A DNA stretch of 64,000 nt from Eutreptiella sp. 'Long Island Sound 2002' (taxonomy: Eukaryota > Euglenozoa > Euglenophyceae > Eutreptiales > Eutreptiaceae). Below the pieces are notes generated by a model. It ran no database searches, had not been told where the DNA came from, and saw only the letters and a list, made by a program, of their open reading frames with translations. A program made the translations under genes and the position numbers. Below are positions 1-10,477 of the stretch, piece by piece. The stretch is from the NCBI GenBank assembly GCA_964036045.1, contig OZ038384.1, positions 34,459,997 to 34,523,996 of the forward strand, given 5' to 3'. Position 1 is the stretch's first letter. Every line of letters begins with the position of its first letter.

Positions 1-5
1 TCCAG

Positions 6-527
6 ATGGAGGCTCACATCGACGATGTATGCCTCGGGACCAATACCCAGGAGGATCACCTAATCCTTTTGGGTGAGTTCTTTGTCGTCTGCCAGGAGAA
101 CCACACACGACTCAAGCTGGAGAAGTGTGAGTTCATGCAGGAGACCATGCAGTACCTTGGGTTTGACGTTGGCTATGGGTGGTGGACCCCAGAGGCCTCT
201 AAGGCCAAACCCCTGATGGATGCCAAGGTACGACACGAAGACTCCAAGAAAGGACTGCATGATGTACGCAGTTTTATTGGGGCGTGCAACTTCTATCGCC
301 GCCACATCAAAGACTTCACCTACACCAGCGCCGTTCTGACGGACTTGATCAAGAAGAGTACTACTTGGCGCTGGGGCCCACAAGAGCAACAAGCGTTTGA
401 CAAGCTCAAAGACAAGGTAGCCAACGCTAAGTGCTTGGGCGTGCCTAGGGCACAGGGGGAGATTATCCTGGTGACCGACGCCAGCAATGTGGGCGGTGGT
501 GAACGTTGTTGCAATGGCAAGCACTAG
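6..527 (+). pseudogene. Gypsy A: RT C-terminal part and start of RNase H
   Basis: The fragment begins at the RT catalytic box, read here as AHIDDV (the YxDD equivalent). It continues through the RT thumb/connection, where DVRSFIGACNFYRRHI matches the usual Ty3 'FLG..NFYRRFI' segment. It ends as RNase H starts, with ILVTDASNVGGG containing the first catalytic Asp. After residue 165 the frame is lost. Copy C continues 'GGGGRIYQWQEL', so an indel near 500-510 shifts the frame, and RNase H resumes in the frame of the next entry. The gene starts upstream of the window; the ATG at 6 is internal, not a real start. The product would copy retrotransposon RNA in cytoplasmic particles, but this copy is dead. 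Confidence 0.85.
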
Positions 528-2590
528 AGAAGGAGGAGTTCGACTCGGCCATTCCCCATTCGGGGACAGAAGGTCTCAACCGAGATGGAACCCTCAAGCA
601 CAGCTACCCTGACGACAAGTGGGTCCTAGTACCTCTGGGCCACTAGAACTGGAAGTGGAACCAGGCCAGGGGGAACTACTCCACCTATGAGCAGGAATTG
701 CTCGCGGGTATGCTGGTGCTATCCTCACAAGCACGACTGTTGGGGAGTAACCCTGTGGTCTGGCTGTGCGACCAAGAACCGGTCCGCAGTTTCCAGAAGG
801 GTTCCCCACCTGAGAAGGCCAAGCTACGGCGCTGGTGGACCTACCTCAGTCAACTACGGCTGACGGTACACCATATCCAGGGAGTGAAGAACGAGTGTGC
901 CGACTACATCAGCCGCAACAACTTCGACGCCCTGATTGGTGCCCGGTCTGAAGCGCTGGCTAAGGAGGCGTTCAGCCGTATGGACGTCCACTTGGACCTC
1001 AACATGACAATGATACGCCCTCTGGATGGACTCCAACAATCGGAGTACCTGAAGGAGTTTGGGGATATCTACAAGCGCCTGGAGAAACACCTTGAATCCC
1101 TCCTGGTCAACCAAGACCAGTGGAAGAGGGACAGAAGCTACCTCTGGCACGAGGACCGCATTGTGGTGCCTAGTGACAGAGTCCCAGCGCTGCTGAAGTG
1201 GACCCATGAGTCCAGCGGTCATGTGGGTGCTAACCGTACCCTGAGGCTGTTCAAGCAGTGGTTCCACACTACGTGGACTGACGACCAACTGCGGAAAAGC
1301 CTCCAGCCTATCGTGGACAAGTGCCCGTGCAGGTCCTGTAAACCAGGGGATATCAGAGACAGAGGTCTCTACTCGACCCTGCCCATCCCTCACTGTGCTA
1401 ACAGTGTTCTATATGTGGACTACACGGGGATGCCGAAGTTCGGGGGCTACGACTTCGCCCTCGTGGTAACCTGTGGGTTGACCAGGTTTACCAGGGTGTT
1501 CCCATGTACCAAGCACATTACCGGGGAGGAGACTATCAAGATACTCCTGGAGGAGTGGTTTTGTGTCTATGGGGCGCCCAAGGAGATCAACTTCGATGAG
1601 GACGTACGAGTACACTCAGATACCGGTTGGTACAGGAGGGTCCTGACATCCCTCAATGTCTAGATGTCTACGGGGATTCCCTACTCGCACACGAGCAACC
1701 CCCTATGTGAGCGACAGATCCGTGTCCTGAAGGAGAATGTACGGATATGGTGCAAAACTGAACGCACCAGAGACTGGGTGAGACTACCCCCCGTCATATC
1801 CTTGATGATGAACTCCCAAGAGAGTTCAGCTACTGGCTACTCGCCCCATGAGCTATTCCTAGGGTGCCCGGCATGGTTCCTACATGCCCCCTATCCAGAG
1901 GACACCCATTCTTCTGTGGGTGAATGGGGCCAAGAGCAACAAGCGAAGGTGGACAAGGCCAAGGCTATGCTCCAGAGAGTGAGGGAGCGTCAGTGGAGCA
2001 AGAAGAACAAGCACCGAGTACCGGCCACCAACCAAGAGGGGGACGGGGTGCTGGTGCACCACAGTCGACTACCCGCCTGGCCACGCTCTACCAGCGATGA
2101 CCCATACTTCGGGCCGTACAAGATTCTATCAGTGGATGGACACCGTATCACCGTGCGGTGTTCTCCCCGTCTAGGGGGGACCCTGGTGTGCGCTGCTCAA
2201 CACCTGAAGCGCTACTATGATCCTGAAGACCTCTGTGGGGAGGAGTGGGAGCTGAACAACGAGGAAATCGCCGCTCTGGACCTACAAGGGGCTGCCAGCC
2301 CTATGGAAGTTGAAGGTGAACTCCCCGACATGAACGCCGAGGAGATGGCTAAGGAGGGCTTCTACCTGGTGAAGTCTGTCCTACGCCACCGCTATCGCCA
2401 GGGTTGGCGCTTCCTCACCCTCTGGGAAGGGTTTGGAGTCGAAGAGGCCACCTGGGAGCCCTTCTCTGCATTTGTTCTACCTGAGGGACGCCTAAACTCA
2501 GTTGTGGTGGACTACTTGTCCCAGAACAACCTTGATGAGTTGCTGAGGCTCGCTGAGACGCTTGCCTCCAAGACTAAAGCTAGGGACTGA
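528..2590 (+). pseudogene. Gypsy A: RNase H, integrase, GPY module and chromodomain, with in-frame TAG
   Basis: From about 698 the frame is open. RNase H shows YEQELLAGM (Glu), WLCDQEPV (Asp) and ADYISR. Integrase has the H-x4-H (HESSGH) and C-x2-C (CRSC) zinc module. The D,D,E core is VDYTGMP, FDEDVRV and, after the break, NPLCERQ. A TAG at 1,661-1,663 stands where copy C has GAG (Glu), a simple nonsense change, and the frame simply continues to 2,590. DPYFGPYKI marks the GPY/F module. A chromodomain follows near 2,350-2,480, ending with EEATWEPF. The Trp codon TGG lies at about 2,405, where C and D carry TAG. The integrase would insert cDNA, and the chromodomain family usually steers insertion toward modified chromatin. 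Confidence 0.85.
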
Positions 2591-5130
2591 ACCTTACCCT
2601 TACCTGCCAAAGCGTATGTGTGAGTGTGCTATTCCTAAGGTCCTGAGAGCAAGCCGCAGAAGTGGTGTCCTAATTATACCCAAGTCTGCACGCTTGCTAA
2701 ACCTGGAGGGTTGGCTTATTGATGCCACGGGGTACGCCCCGGGTCTCCCCTCCCCTAAGCGCCCAATTTCTGTTGGCGCAAAACCTTTGGGGAATACCCA
2801 GCGTACTAATCCAGGTATTGTTTTCCCTACCTATCTGTCTACTACAGGGAGGGGTGGCCAAAAGCTATGAAGGCATGAAAACGCCGTTTTGCTAAGTGGC
2901 CAAAACACTGACCTAACCACTGCCACAGCCCACCAACCCTGCTAAAATTGCAGGAAACGGGTGGGACAGTGACACAGGCACTACAGGTCCTACACACCCT
3001 ACAGTGGCACCATTCTGGTGGGCGAGCACTGCTGCAACTGGCTCAAGCCCCCACTCAGGCCTACCACTCCTACACGCACACTCTACTGGGTGTTGTTGAA
3101 GAACATGTCGTGGGTCCTAGCGACCCTCCTGTGAAGAAGACAACAGAACACAGCGCTGCTAAGCAACTGTCGCCTAACAGGGGACACCACAACGCGTTTC
3201 CCCTGCTAGGGCTTGGAGGGAAGAGGTCCTCTTTTTGCGTGCATGGCGCAGATGTCGATGGAGTCGGACTCCCTGCTCTGCCACAGGCAGAGGCGGAGTT
3301 ATTTGTTTTTGTGTGATCTGCGCCCTTGTTTAGCAGGGCATGAAAAAAATGGTATGCTGCTGCACCAATCACCCTACCTGCCCACCTGTAAAGCAGAGGC
3401 AAATGAAGGGGTGTTTGCGGCGGAGGAACCAAGGCACACTCCCCGTATTGTATGGTTCTCCGTGTGACCTATAATACACTGTCCGCAAACGTGCTGAAGG
3501 ATCAGCTCCCCTGTCAAGCAAGCAAGCGTTAAGGGACTCCTCAGGTTCTCTTAAAGAACTTACCGAGGAGCCCCTGGGTAGCCTAAACAAGGTTTACCAT
3601 GCGCACTTCGCGTGGCCTACCCTTTAATGCGTGTGTGAATGCGCGAGCATGCACGAGTAGCTTGGGCAAACCTGCCCATCTGTACCTCAATCACGAACTC
3701 CACCAGGGGCTGGCCCCACCTGGGCTTACTCACCTTACCTACCGCTGGAGAGAGAGAGCAAGTGGGCACGTCAGGGGCGCAAGCGAAAAACGTCACTATG
3801 CACTTGTGTGTATGTCTAATCACCCTGATCTGACCCCTAATCATCTGCAATCTTTCTAATCAATCCCTCTATCGCGTTCTATCGTTGTTAGCGCTGCTAC
3901 AAGACTCTTTCACGGAGACACGAGACGAGCAATGTGTATGCGGCATACGAGACGAGCATACCTGTAGTTTATACCTGATTCATTGAAGTCTTTTCGTTGA
4001 TTTTCGAATACTCGGATTTTTGATACTTCTATTAGTGTGGGTGGAATCTGTATGTTTATTTATTAATGTGTGTCTCGTCATTTTCAACACTACGTGAGAC
4101 ATACATTTATAATGCCATTATTTCTGCATTTTCCGGCGCTTCGTTAGGAGCCGCTCCTGCGCGCCGCCTTTTTATGCGTAGGAATTTCTTGATTTGAAAG
4201 ATCTAGAGATGACTCTAATTTTTATAAAAATGTGCTTCTGATGCACAATTGGATTCTGCTCAGGTGTGTTGTCTTAGAAAAATTCTAGGCCTTCATTTGA
4301 CTGATTTTGGTGTCGTCGCTTCGCTTTTGCGTGGATTCGTCCATAATTCTCCCATTCCTGCCTCTGCAGATACCCACGCGCAGCCTCGCTGAGTAGGCCG
4401 TGTTCGGGCCGAAACGCAGCAGCCTGGAGAGACTGAGCAGAGCCCAAGACCCCACCAAGGGGCAATTTAATTTTTTTTACGACTCCCTTCGCCCTAAGAC
4501 AGGTCACAGGTCGCCAGCAGGTTTACGAGAACCCATGCGAGTGTGTATATTGTGTGTTGCGTTGGGTTTGTGTCGCGCTGCGTCTTGGAGGGAGGGATGC
4601 ACTTGCACATGTTTTGGCATGCTCCCAAACTTACCCAACGAAGCCACAGGAGCCCCGGCAGCGCCATGAGCGCTCAGTCTTCTGTAGGAAATGTTACAAA
4701 CAGAGCAGCAAAAGAGCGCCAGCCATGGTGAGCGCCCATTTTTCTGTGTGAGGGAAACTATAGGTATTTTAAAGTAGATGTGGAAACCAAGGAAAGGCCA
4801 AGAAAAAAATCCCTTTTTCCTAAAATGCGACAGTGGTGGCCATGACAGCACAAGGGGGGAGTAAGAAAAAGTGCTTTTCCAATGCTTTGAGGCATACTCT
4901 AGTTGTATTAGGGATGCACTGAGCATTCAGGCATTTCTATCTTAGTATTAGCCCCACCAAAAGTGGTGATAACACATTTTGACCTATGGAACCAAACACC
5001 CAATCAGGATATGGAGTGGACCCCTTAATCCCCTTTCAATGTGAGGCAAATCATCTTTTCCTGAGTTGACTGAGAACTGACATATCCAGGGCAGAGCCTA
5101 TGAATTCATCTATATTTTTCGATGAATTCT
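2591..5130 (+). other. Noncoding 3' region of gypsy A
   Basis: About 2.5 kb between the chromodomain stop and the tRNA-like sequence holds no convincing gene; the short open frames do not persist in frame in copies C and D. Patches are alignable by eye to C (28,300-29,700) and D: the GCGCC-AATTTCTG motif near 2,760, the GGGGTGGCCAA motif near 2,850, and the hairpin series at 3,445-3,615. The rest (about 3,850-5,100) is AT-richer and without recognisable content. Confidence 0.6.
3445..3615 (+). other. Conserved hairpin cluster, copy A version
   Basis: Three potential RNA hairpins lie in a row. First: GTATTGTA (3,445-3,452) with TATAATAC (3,470-3,477). Second: outer arms CTCCTC (3,537-3,542) and GAGGAG (3,565-3,570) around GTTCT (3,545-3,549), loop CTTAA, AGAAC (3,555-3,559). 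Third: CCATGCG (3,597-3,603), loop CACTT, CGCGTGG (3,609-3,615). The same three occur in C and D with different but still pairing bases, which favours RNA structure over chance. Confidence 0.6.
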
Positions 5131-5215
5131 TAGCTGTCCTAGTGGTATGCACCGTAGGGGGCTGGGCACCTCTTTTTGAGAGGTCCTGGGTTCAATTCCC
5201 GGTCACCCTAGCTAA
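5131..5215 (+). repeat. tRNA-like sequence (SINE head or tRNA pseudogene)
   Basis: A perfect T-arm is visible: CTGGG (5,186-5,190), loop TTCAATT, CCCGG (5,198-5,202). An anticodon-like arm is also perfect: ACCTC (5,168-5,172), seven-base loop TTTTTGA, GAGGT (5,180-5,184). It would carry anticodon UUU if read as a tRNA. An A-box-like TAGTGGTATGC sits upstream. The D-arm region is too long and no acceptor stem closes it, so a functional tRNA is unlikely. A Pol III-promoted SINE head is the better reading. Confidence 0.55.
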
Positions 5216-5640
5216 GTGGGAAGATTGCATGTGACATGGCAGTGACCTCATCGCCACATGCCCTGCCTCCTCAGCACATATTAGACCCAAAACAAAGGGT
5301 GCACACCTCCTGAGATGGCACTATGGAGATAGAGTGACCATGGGGCAGTTTTCCAACTCTTTTCCAAAACATTTCAGCTATCTTTGTGAATATGCAATCT
5401 GATTTGACCTGAGTTGCAGTTTCTGTGAATATCCTTTCATCTTTCACTGTTTACACTGCAGCCCTTCATGCTTTGATCCTGATTCTCTTCTCCTTGCATA
5501 CCTCTGGCTTGGGCTATCCTGGATTGACTGTATTTCAGCAGACAAAAGCTATTCATCTTCAAAAACAAGCAGCAGGAAACCCTACACAGCAGCAAGCAGC
5601 AGGAGGGGCACAAACACAGTGTTGAAATCACTATAAACGT
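5216..5640. other. Unassigned spacer
   Basis: I see no gene or repeat I can name here. It separates the tRNA-like sequence from the first base recognisably belonging to the inverted gypsy copy M (near 5,640). If the tRNA-like sequence is a SINE head, part of this could be its body. Confidence 0.4.
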
Positions 5641-5727
5641 TTCTGGGCCGCCAGTCCATTTTCAAGAACGTGCCAGGCCAAATGGTAGTTTTCAGTACGA
5701 AAATTAGTTATGGCTGCCAGACTCTTT

Positions 5728-6180
5728 TCATTCTGACAGCTCCAAAGGTACGGAGAAGAGCCCACTGCCAAAGTCGCAGTGCAGAGAATAGGGGCGTCGC
5801 AGAGACAACATTTTCACTTGGGGGTTTCTTCGCAGGAAGTCGGTGCCAATGACGATGTCAAAGGCGTCAGTGTCCAACACTCTGCAATGTTTGGTCACAG
5901 TTTCGTCGCCAAGACAAATAGTCACATGGACACCCCCCGAGGAATGGATGGTACGCCCATCCCCTACTCTTATGGCCACTGTCTTAGTTTTCTTGAAAGT
6001 CTTTAGCAGGCGCCAGGCCACTATAGAGAGTATTGCGCCGGTGTCAAGCACTGCTCGAAAAACGTGATCCCTGATTTTCACGAGGACCCAGAAAACCAAG
6101 TCCTCCTCTTCGGGGCCGCCCCCCGACTCCTCGGCAGGGAATTTGACATCCACTCCTGCAGCCATGAGGGACTTGGCCAT
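5728..6180 (-). pseudogene. Gypsy M: retropepsin-type protease
   Basis: This segment, read from 6,180 downward, is an aspartic protease of the retropepsin fold. AVLDTGAIL carries the catalytic D-T-G, and AFDIVIGTDFLRRN is the usual second hydrophobic-hydrophobic-Gly motif. It is preceded in the same frame by the Gag tail KFPAEE. The codon after that tail is TCG (minus strand of 6,124-6,126), whereas copies B, C and D have TAG there. The enzyme would cut the Gag-Pol polyprotein within particles. The protease itself reads open; the fragment is cut off just downstream by the end of copy M. Confidence 0.85.
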
Positions 6181-6287
6181 CCAGGCCAGTTGCCTCTTCT
6201 TGGAATCAGTCCCCTCAGGGGAGGTGTTATCCCCCTGCAGGGGCTTCTTGGGGTCAACACCGGCAGGAGAGGGAGAAGTAGCAGGCG

Positions 6288-7010
6288 CTAATCAGCGCCT
6301 CTGGGGGTTGGGGGTTCCACCCTTGCCACCCCCCTTGCCCCCTTCTTTACCAACCTTATCCCCCCATTCTGGGGAATTATTGAGGGTGTTTGGGTCTTCT
6401 GGCGTTCAGCCTCCTGCCGTTTGTTTTTGTCACTCTCACGCTTTTTTATGTGACATTCGTCCTCGTAGTGACGACGTTTGCCACAGTAACCACAGATGAT
6501 GGTACTCCTGATATGGTCCTGATGGGTCACTGTTTTACCATCTTTGGTGTGCTGCTGTCGTTTCATTTGCAGCATACAACCACCGCTGAGGTCGCAGTCA
6601 GGAACATGACAAGGTCCCCCCTTGTCAATGACAGGCTTACAGAAGAAGAATGGCGGTGTACCAGTTTCAGGTTTAACCTCATTCATGGCACGCAGGTTAC
6701 CCCTTCCTTTACCACCAGCCTGGTTGGCGTTAGTGGGACTTTTAGGCCCTTCTCCTAGCCACATTCAGGAGTAGGGGTACCACCCCGACCCAGGTGTTTC
6801 TTGAGGAATTTCTCCATGTGGGAGTCATTCTCCCTCTCAAGGGCCAGCTCGATCAGCAGGTCCACAAGGTCGTCGTACGTGTGGGCCCGACTCTTACTCT
6901 CAGAGGTAGTGTGGCAATCGTCCCACGTACTTGTAGGAATCTTACTCATGAGCCACAGGTGGGGCTCCGTGGCTCCATAGGAACCCACTTTCCTTCGTGA
7001 ACGCACATAC
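6288..7010 (-). pseudogene. Gypsy M: Gag C-terminal part with CCHC knuckle
   Basis: Two overlapping open frames together give Gag residues from the block VGSYGATEPHLWLMSK down to a Lys/Gly-rich tail. The zinc knuckle CGYCGKRRHYEDEC fits C-x2-C-x4-H-x4-C exactly, and a second Cys/His cluster (GPCHVPDCD) lies upstream of it. A basic segment follows (KKRESDKNKRQEAERQK). Such a protein packages element RNA. The frame changes near 6,760, and the tail is shifted relative to D, so this copy is inactive. Sequence above 7,010 is the inserted LTR; open frame running into it is accidental. Confidence 0.8.
7006..7010. repeat. Target-site duplication CATAC, left copy
   Basis: Five bases next to the LTR start at 7,011, repeated at 31,240-31,244 directly after the 3' LTR. 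Joining the M sequence across the insertion with one CATAC restores a continuous Gag alignment with copy D. Five-base duplications are typical of Ty3/gypsy integration. Confidence 0.8.
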
Positions 7011-7832
7011 AGTAAGAAAACGTCACTGCCATGTCTTTCTTGGAGGGCTTGATCCAGGCCAAGCGCCCCTTGAAACCCATTTGTTGATGCTAAGACTAAC
7101 TTAAGTACTTTTATTACTCTTTTGAAGCTTTTAGTACACTTTCTCAAAGTAAACTAGGGTTATAACCCTAGCCCCCCATGAAGTTTACCCCTACCACTCA
7201 ACTGAGCGGAGGTATCTTCCTTCATGGAGGATATACCGAAATAAAATAGGCATTTCATGCCTTTGGCCTTGGAGGTTAAGCCTAGTGGTCTTTCACCCCA
7301 AGACCCCTATACTCGATTGTTTCAACCACTTATTGTGGTTGTACCTTTTAACTGTTTCTGAATTCAGTTGCTTGGCCAAGTCATAATCTGTGTCTGGCCT
7401 AACTGCTATGCCCCACATTCCTAACCAGCCCCATTTGATTCAAAAGAGTGCACATGCAGTGCTTGATGCTAACGTGGAGGCTAGAGTCAGGCCATTTTTT
7501 ACAGGTAGGTAGGTAGGTAGGTAGGTAGGTGCACTCGGTCGTGGAGAGGCGCCCCATGGTTCCCCCTGGCGTCGCCCCTGTGACGAACAGGAAGAGGCTC
7601 CACCCATTTTTCACATAAAATCTTTTTTTTATCCATTTGTGATTTAATCTTTCTATGTATACCTGCTTTGTCTATATGCAGCCCTTCTGTGTTACACTGG
7701 ATTTCAAACTATTCATTGATTCGATCCACATCCTGTTCTTGCTCTACTTGCTCCTTTGGTTTTGGGATTTCACCATCAAAAACCTGCAGGATTTCATCAA
7801 AATCTATATGACACTAATCAAGGACATCTTTC
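7011..7832 (+). repeat. 5' LTR of gypsy B (with a 112-bp insertion)
   Basis: Without the inserted retroposon and its duplication the LTR is about 710 bp, matching M's LTR (709 bp) and the 3' LTR (713 bp). Ends are AGTAAGAAAA and ACATCTTTCC; the 3' LTR ends CTTCT, so the termini form a short imperfect inverted repeat (AG..AAG / CTT.CT). It is followed directly by the primer-binding site. Confidence 0.8.
7492..7611 (-). mobile_element. Short retroposon fragment (104 bp, 5'-truncated) with 8-bp TSD
   Basis: Inserted in the B LTR between CCATTTTT (7,492-7,499) and CCATTTTT (7,604-7,611). The empty site is visible in the duplicated LTR near 15,505. On the minus strand it ends in a (CCTA)n-type tail, seen here as seven GTAG/TAGG units at 7,502-7,530. 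It matches the 3' end of the element at 20,712-21,084, so it is a 5'-truncated retroposed copy. Confidence 0.75.
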
Positions 7833-7844
7833 CGGTAGCAGAGG
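7833..7844 (+). promoter_or_regulatory. Primer-binding site (initiator tRNA-Met type), gypsy B
   Basis: CGGTAGCAGAGG follows the LTR end. In M the same site reads TGGTAGCAGAGG, complementary to the 3' end of typical eukaryotic initiator tRNA-Met including CCA. Minus-strand cDNA synthesis would prime here. Confidence 0.75.
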
Positions 7845-7916
7845 CAAACCATGAGTACCTTTCGAACCGACTCTGAGCAGAAGCACAAGAAAAGCACACG
7901 GAAAAGCACATTGAAC

Positions 7917-9960
7917 ATGTCCACTCACCTGTCCTCCGAAACCTGGCCGATGAGAAGTGTACAAGTCCAATTTGGCAGTGTAGCGCACCCAAAGAGTGAA
8001 CCGCCACTCGGAGCAGCATCTGGGTCTCAGGAAGATCCAGAGCACAGAACGGCCAATCTAAATCCGCTCAGAACAACCCCATTAACCATGGAAACCTTAG
8101 CGGCCCATGGTGAAGACAGCCTGCAAAGGCTCCGCAGGCATGTCGAAGCCTCCATTGCCCGGGTCGCCGCCTCAAACTGAGATGGGTTCCTTCCTTTATT
8201 CGGGGCTATCTACAGACATGGCGGACACAGTATCACTACTGAGACGACCAGGAGTACACGAGCACCCGAGAGCATGGCATCAAGACCTGCCGATAACTTC
8301 AATGGCTCCTGAAAAGAGTCTGGATCCTCTTCGCCCAGAGCCCACCTATGGGGCCCTGGATCGCTCGGCCGAACCTTTGGCCAAACTTCTATCCGGATCG
8401 GAAGACCCGGATGTGACAGCTCTGTCAGAGGCTGTCAAGGCTAAATTGGGTATCACTGAACCCTTGCGCAAGCCAGCAATACTCTCACCTTCACCAAGAT
8501 TGAGCACGTTGGCTGATGATCTCAAAAGATCAAGGGTGTCCAGGTTGCTACCCAGGGTCACTTGCCCCAGCCCTTTTCATCCTCACGCCAGGACAGTCCC
8601 AATTGCTGAATTACAGGACGTGCCTGTGACGGAGACTGAGAAAAGAGGGCTGTCAGCCTTGGCACCCCTTGCCGGGGTATCTCCTCCCCCTTCAGGCCTA
8701 ACCCCGGGGGTTGGGAAGATAAGCACACCGATTGCCCTGGTGAACATCCAGCTAGAATTGCCGGAGTTCGACCCGAAAAATCTGCCCGAAAGGGCAGAAG
8801 AATTTGCTGAGTTTCTGTTGCTAACTGGCCAATCCCATGTGGATGTGGCCACCAAATGCTCCCTGCTGAAACGCTCGTGCAAAAGGAAATTTTTTGGAAA
8901 AACAGGAGAAGCAGATTGTGAAAACCTGTTCAACCTGGGCAGAGGTACTCCAAAGACTGGGGAAAACATTCCCAGTCTATGAGACTGACCTCAGTGTGCG
9001 CACACAGATAGAGGAGCTATGTATGCTTCCTGAGTTTTCTTCCGCTGCGCTAGTCTCTGAATACGTGTGCATCCTAGAGTATCTGTTTTCACGGATGAAT
9101 GTGGGTTCCTTTGGAGCCACTGAGCCCCAACTGTGGCTCATGAGTAGAATCCCCCAACGTACATGGGATAACTGCCGCGCTACCTCTGAGAGGAAGAGCC
9201 GGACCCACTCGTACGACAAACTGGTGGACCTGCTGATTGAGCTAACTCTTGAGAGGGAGAACGACTCCCACATGGAGAAATTTCTCAAAAAGCACCTGGG
9301 TCGAGGTGGTACCCTTACCCCCGAACATGGCGAAGGGGAAGGGCCTAAAAATCCCACTAACGCCAACCAGGGAGGTGGTAAAGAAAGGGTTAACCTACGT
9401 GCCATGAATGAGGTTAAACCTGATGCAGGTACACCCCCTCTGTTCTACTGCAAACCTGTCAATGACAAGGGGGGACCTTGTCATGCCCCTGACTGCGACC
9501 ACCGCAACAGTTGTATGCTGCAGATCAAACAACAGCAAGACTCCAAAGATGGGAAAACTGTGACCCATCAAGATCATTTCAGGTGTACGATCACCTGTGG
9601 CTATTGTGGCAAACGTCGTCACTACAAGGAAGAGTGTCACATAAAGAAACGCGAGAGTGATAAACTCAAGCGGCAGGAGGCGGAACGCCAGAAGAATCAA
9701 ACACCCAACAGAAACCCCCAGAATGGGGATAAAGGTGGTAAAGGAGGTGGCAAGGGGGGTGGCAAAGCTGGACCCCCTAACCCCAGAGGCGCTCCTCAGC
9801 GCCCGCTGCTACTCCCCCTCCTGCCGAAGGTGACCCCAGGAAACACCGGGAGGGGGATAACTCTTGCCCTGAGGGGAATAACTCCAAGAAGAGGCGACTG
9901 GCCTGGATGGCCAAGTACCTCATGGCTGCTGGGGTGGATGTCAAGTTCCCTGCTGAGGAG
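7917..9960 (+). pseudogene. Gypsy B: gag
   Basis: Gag would start at ATG 7,917, as in C (21,225), D (46,065) and M (32,578). Compared with C, about 142 bp are missing at 8,155-8,165, joined at a short CGGG-CGCCGCC homology, which shifts the frame. Another one-base loss near 8,905 moves the frame again (shared with C; D keeps it open). The region contains the conserved block ELPEFDPKNLP, the VGSFGATEPQLWLMSR block, the CCHC knuckle CGYCGKRRHYKEEC and a Gly/Lys-rich tail. A one-base loss near 9,780 destroys the last part. RNA-packaging structural protein in the intact element; inactive here. Confidence 0.8.
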
Positions 9961-10441
9961 TAGGGGGGCGGCTTCGAAGAGGAGGACTTGGTTTTCTGGA
10001 TCCTCGTGAAAATCTGGGATCCAGTGTTTGAGCGGTGCTTTACACCGGTGCAACACTTTCCATAGCGGCCTTGCGCCTGCTAAAAACTTTGAAGAAAACT
10101 AAGACCGTGGCCATAAGAGTAGGGGATTGCCGTACCATCCATTCTTTGGGGGTGTCGATGTGACTATATGCCTGGGCGACGAAGCTGTGACCCAACACTG
10201 CAGAGTGCTGGACACTGACGCCTTTGACATCGTCATTGGTACCGACTTTCTACGAAGAAACCCCCAGGTAAAACCGCTGTCTCTCCAGCTCCCCTATTCT
10301 TTGCACTGCGACTTTGGCAGTGGACTCTTCTCCGTACCTTCGGAGCTGTCAGGACAAAAAGAGTCTGGGCTGCGCTACGCATCCAAGACTAACTTTCGTA
10401 CTGAAAAGTACCAAGTGCCCCGTCACGTTCTCGAAAATTGA
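9961..10441 (+). pseudogene. Gypsy B: protease, preceded by TAG
   Basis: A TAG at 9,961-9,963 separates the Gag tail (KFPAEE) from the protease in the same frame, followed by GGG GGC GGC. The segment around the D-T-G active site has lost one base (GAGCGGTGC where M has CGAGCAGTGC), and a second one-base difference sits in the G-run near 10,150. After it, DVTICLGDE and AFDIVIGTDFLRRN are readable. Same TAG in C and D, TCG in M. Confidence 0.75.
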
Positions 10442-10477
10442 CTGACTGCCTTTCAGGTAAACCTGTTTGAGATCCAG

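Larger units (their letters stand above)
1..5130 (+). mobile_element. Ty3/gypsy chromovirus copy A, 3' part (5' end outside window)
   Basis: The window opens inside RT. The order RT end, RNase H, integrase, chromodomain and a long noncoding 3' region is that of a chromodomain-bearing Ty3/gypsy element. It is clearly diverged from copies B, C and D but collinear with them, including the hairpin cluster in the 3' region. No 3' LTR is recognisable before the inverted copy M begins near 5,640, so the right boundary is approximate. It is broken by one frameshift and an in-frame TAG. Confidence 0.85.
5640..7010 (-). mobile_element. Ty3/gypsy copy M, left fragment (protease and Gag C-terminus)
   Basis: Minus-strand sequence homologous to gag-protease of copies B, C and D. 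It stops exactly at the CATAC target duplication (7,006-7,010). Its continuation is at 31,240-33,360, beyond the nested insertion. The left end near 5,640 lies shortly after the protease and the rest of its pol is missing. An almost identical second copy of this fragment is at 13,748-15,019. Confidence 0.85.

Noticed and set aside
1661-1663. Alternative genetic code with TAG as sense codon
   Set aside because: Stops in these elements are TAG, TAA and TGA alike and differ between copies; ordinary decay explains them. Only the shared TAGs are kept as findings.
3070-3432. Overlapping open frames in the A 3' region as genes
   Set aside because: Homologous sequence in C and D is noncoding with different stops; no codon-level conservation visible.
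7502-7530. Regular GTAG repeats as a CRISPR-like or functional satellite array
   Set aside because: Four-base units without spacers, located at the tail of a retroposed fragment with a target duplication; it is the element's simple-sequence tail.
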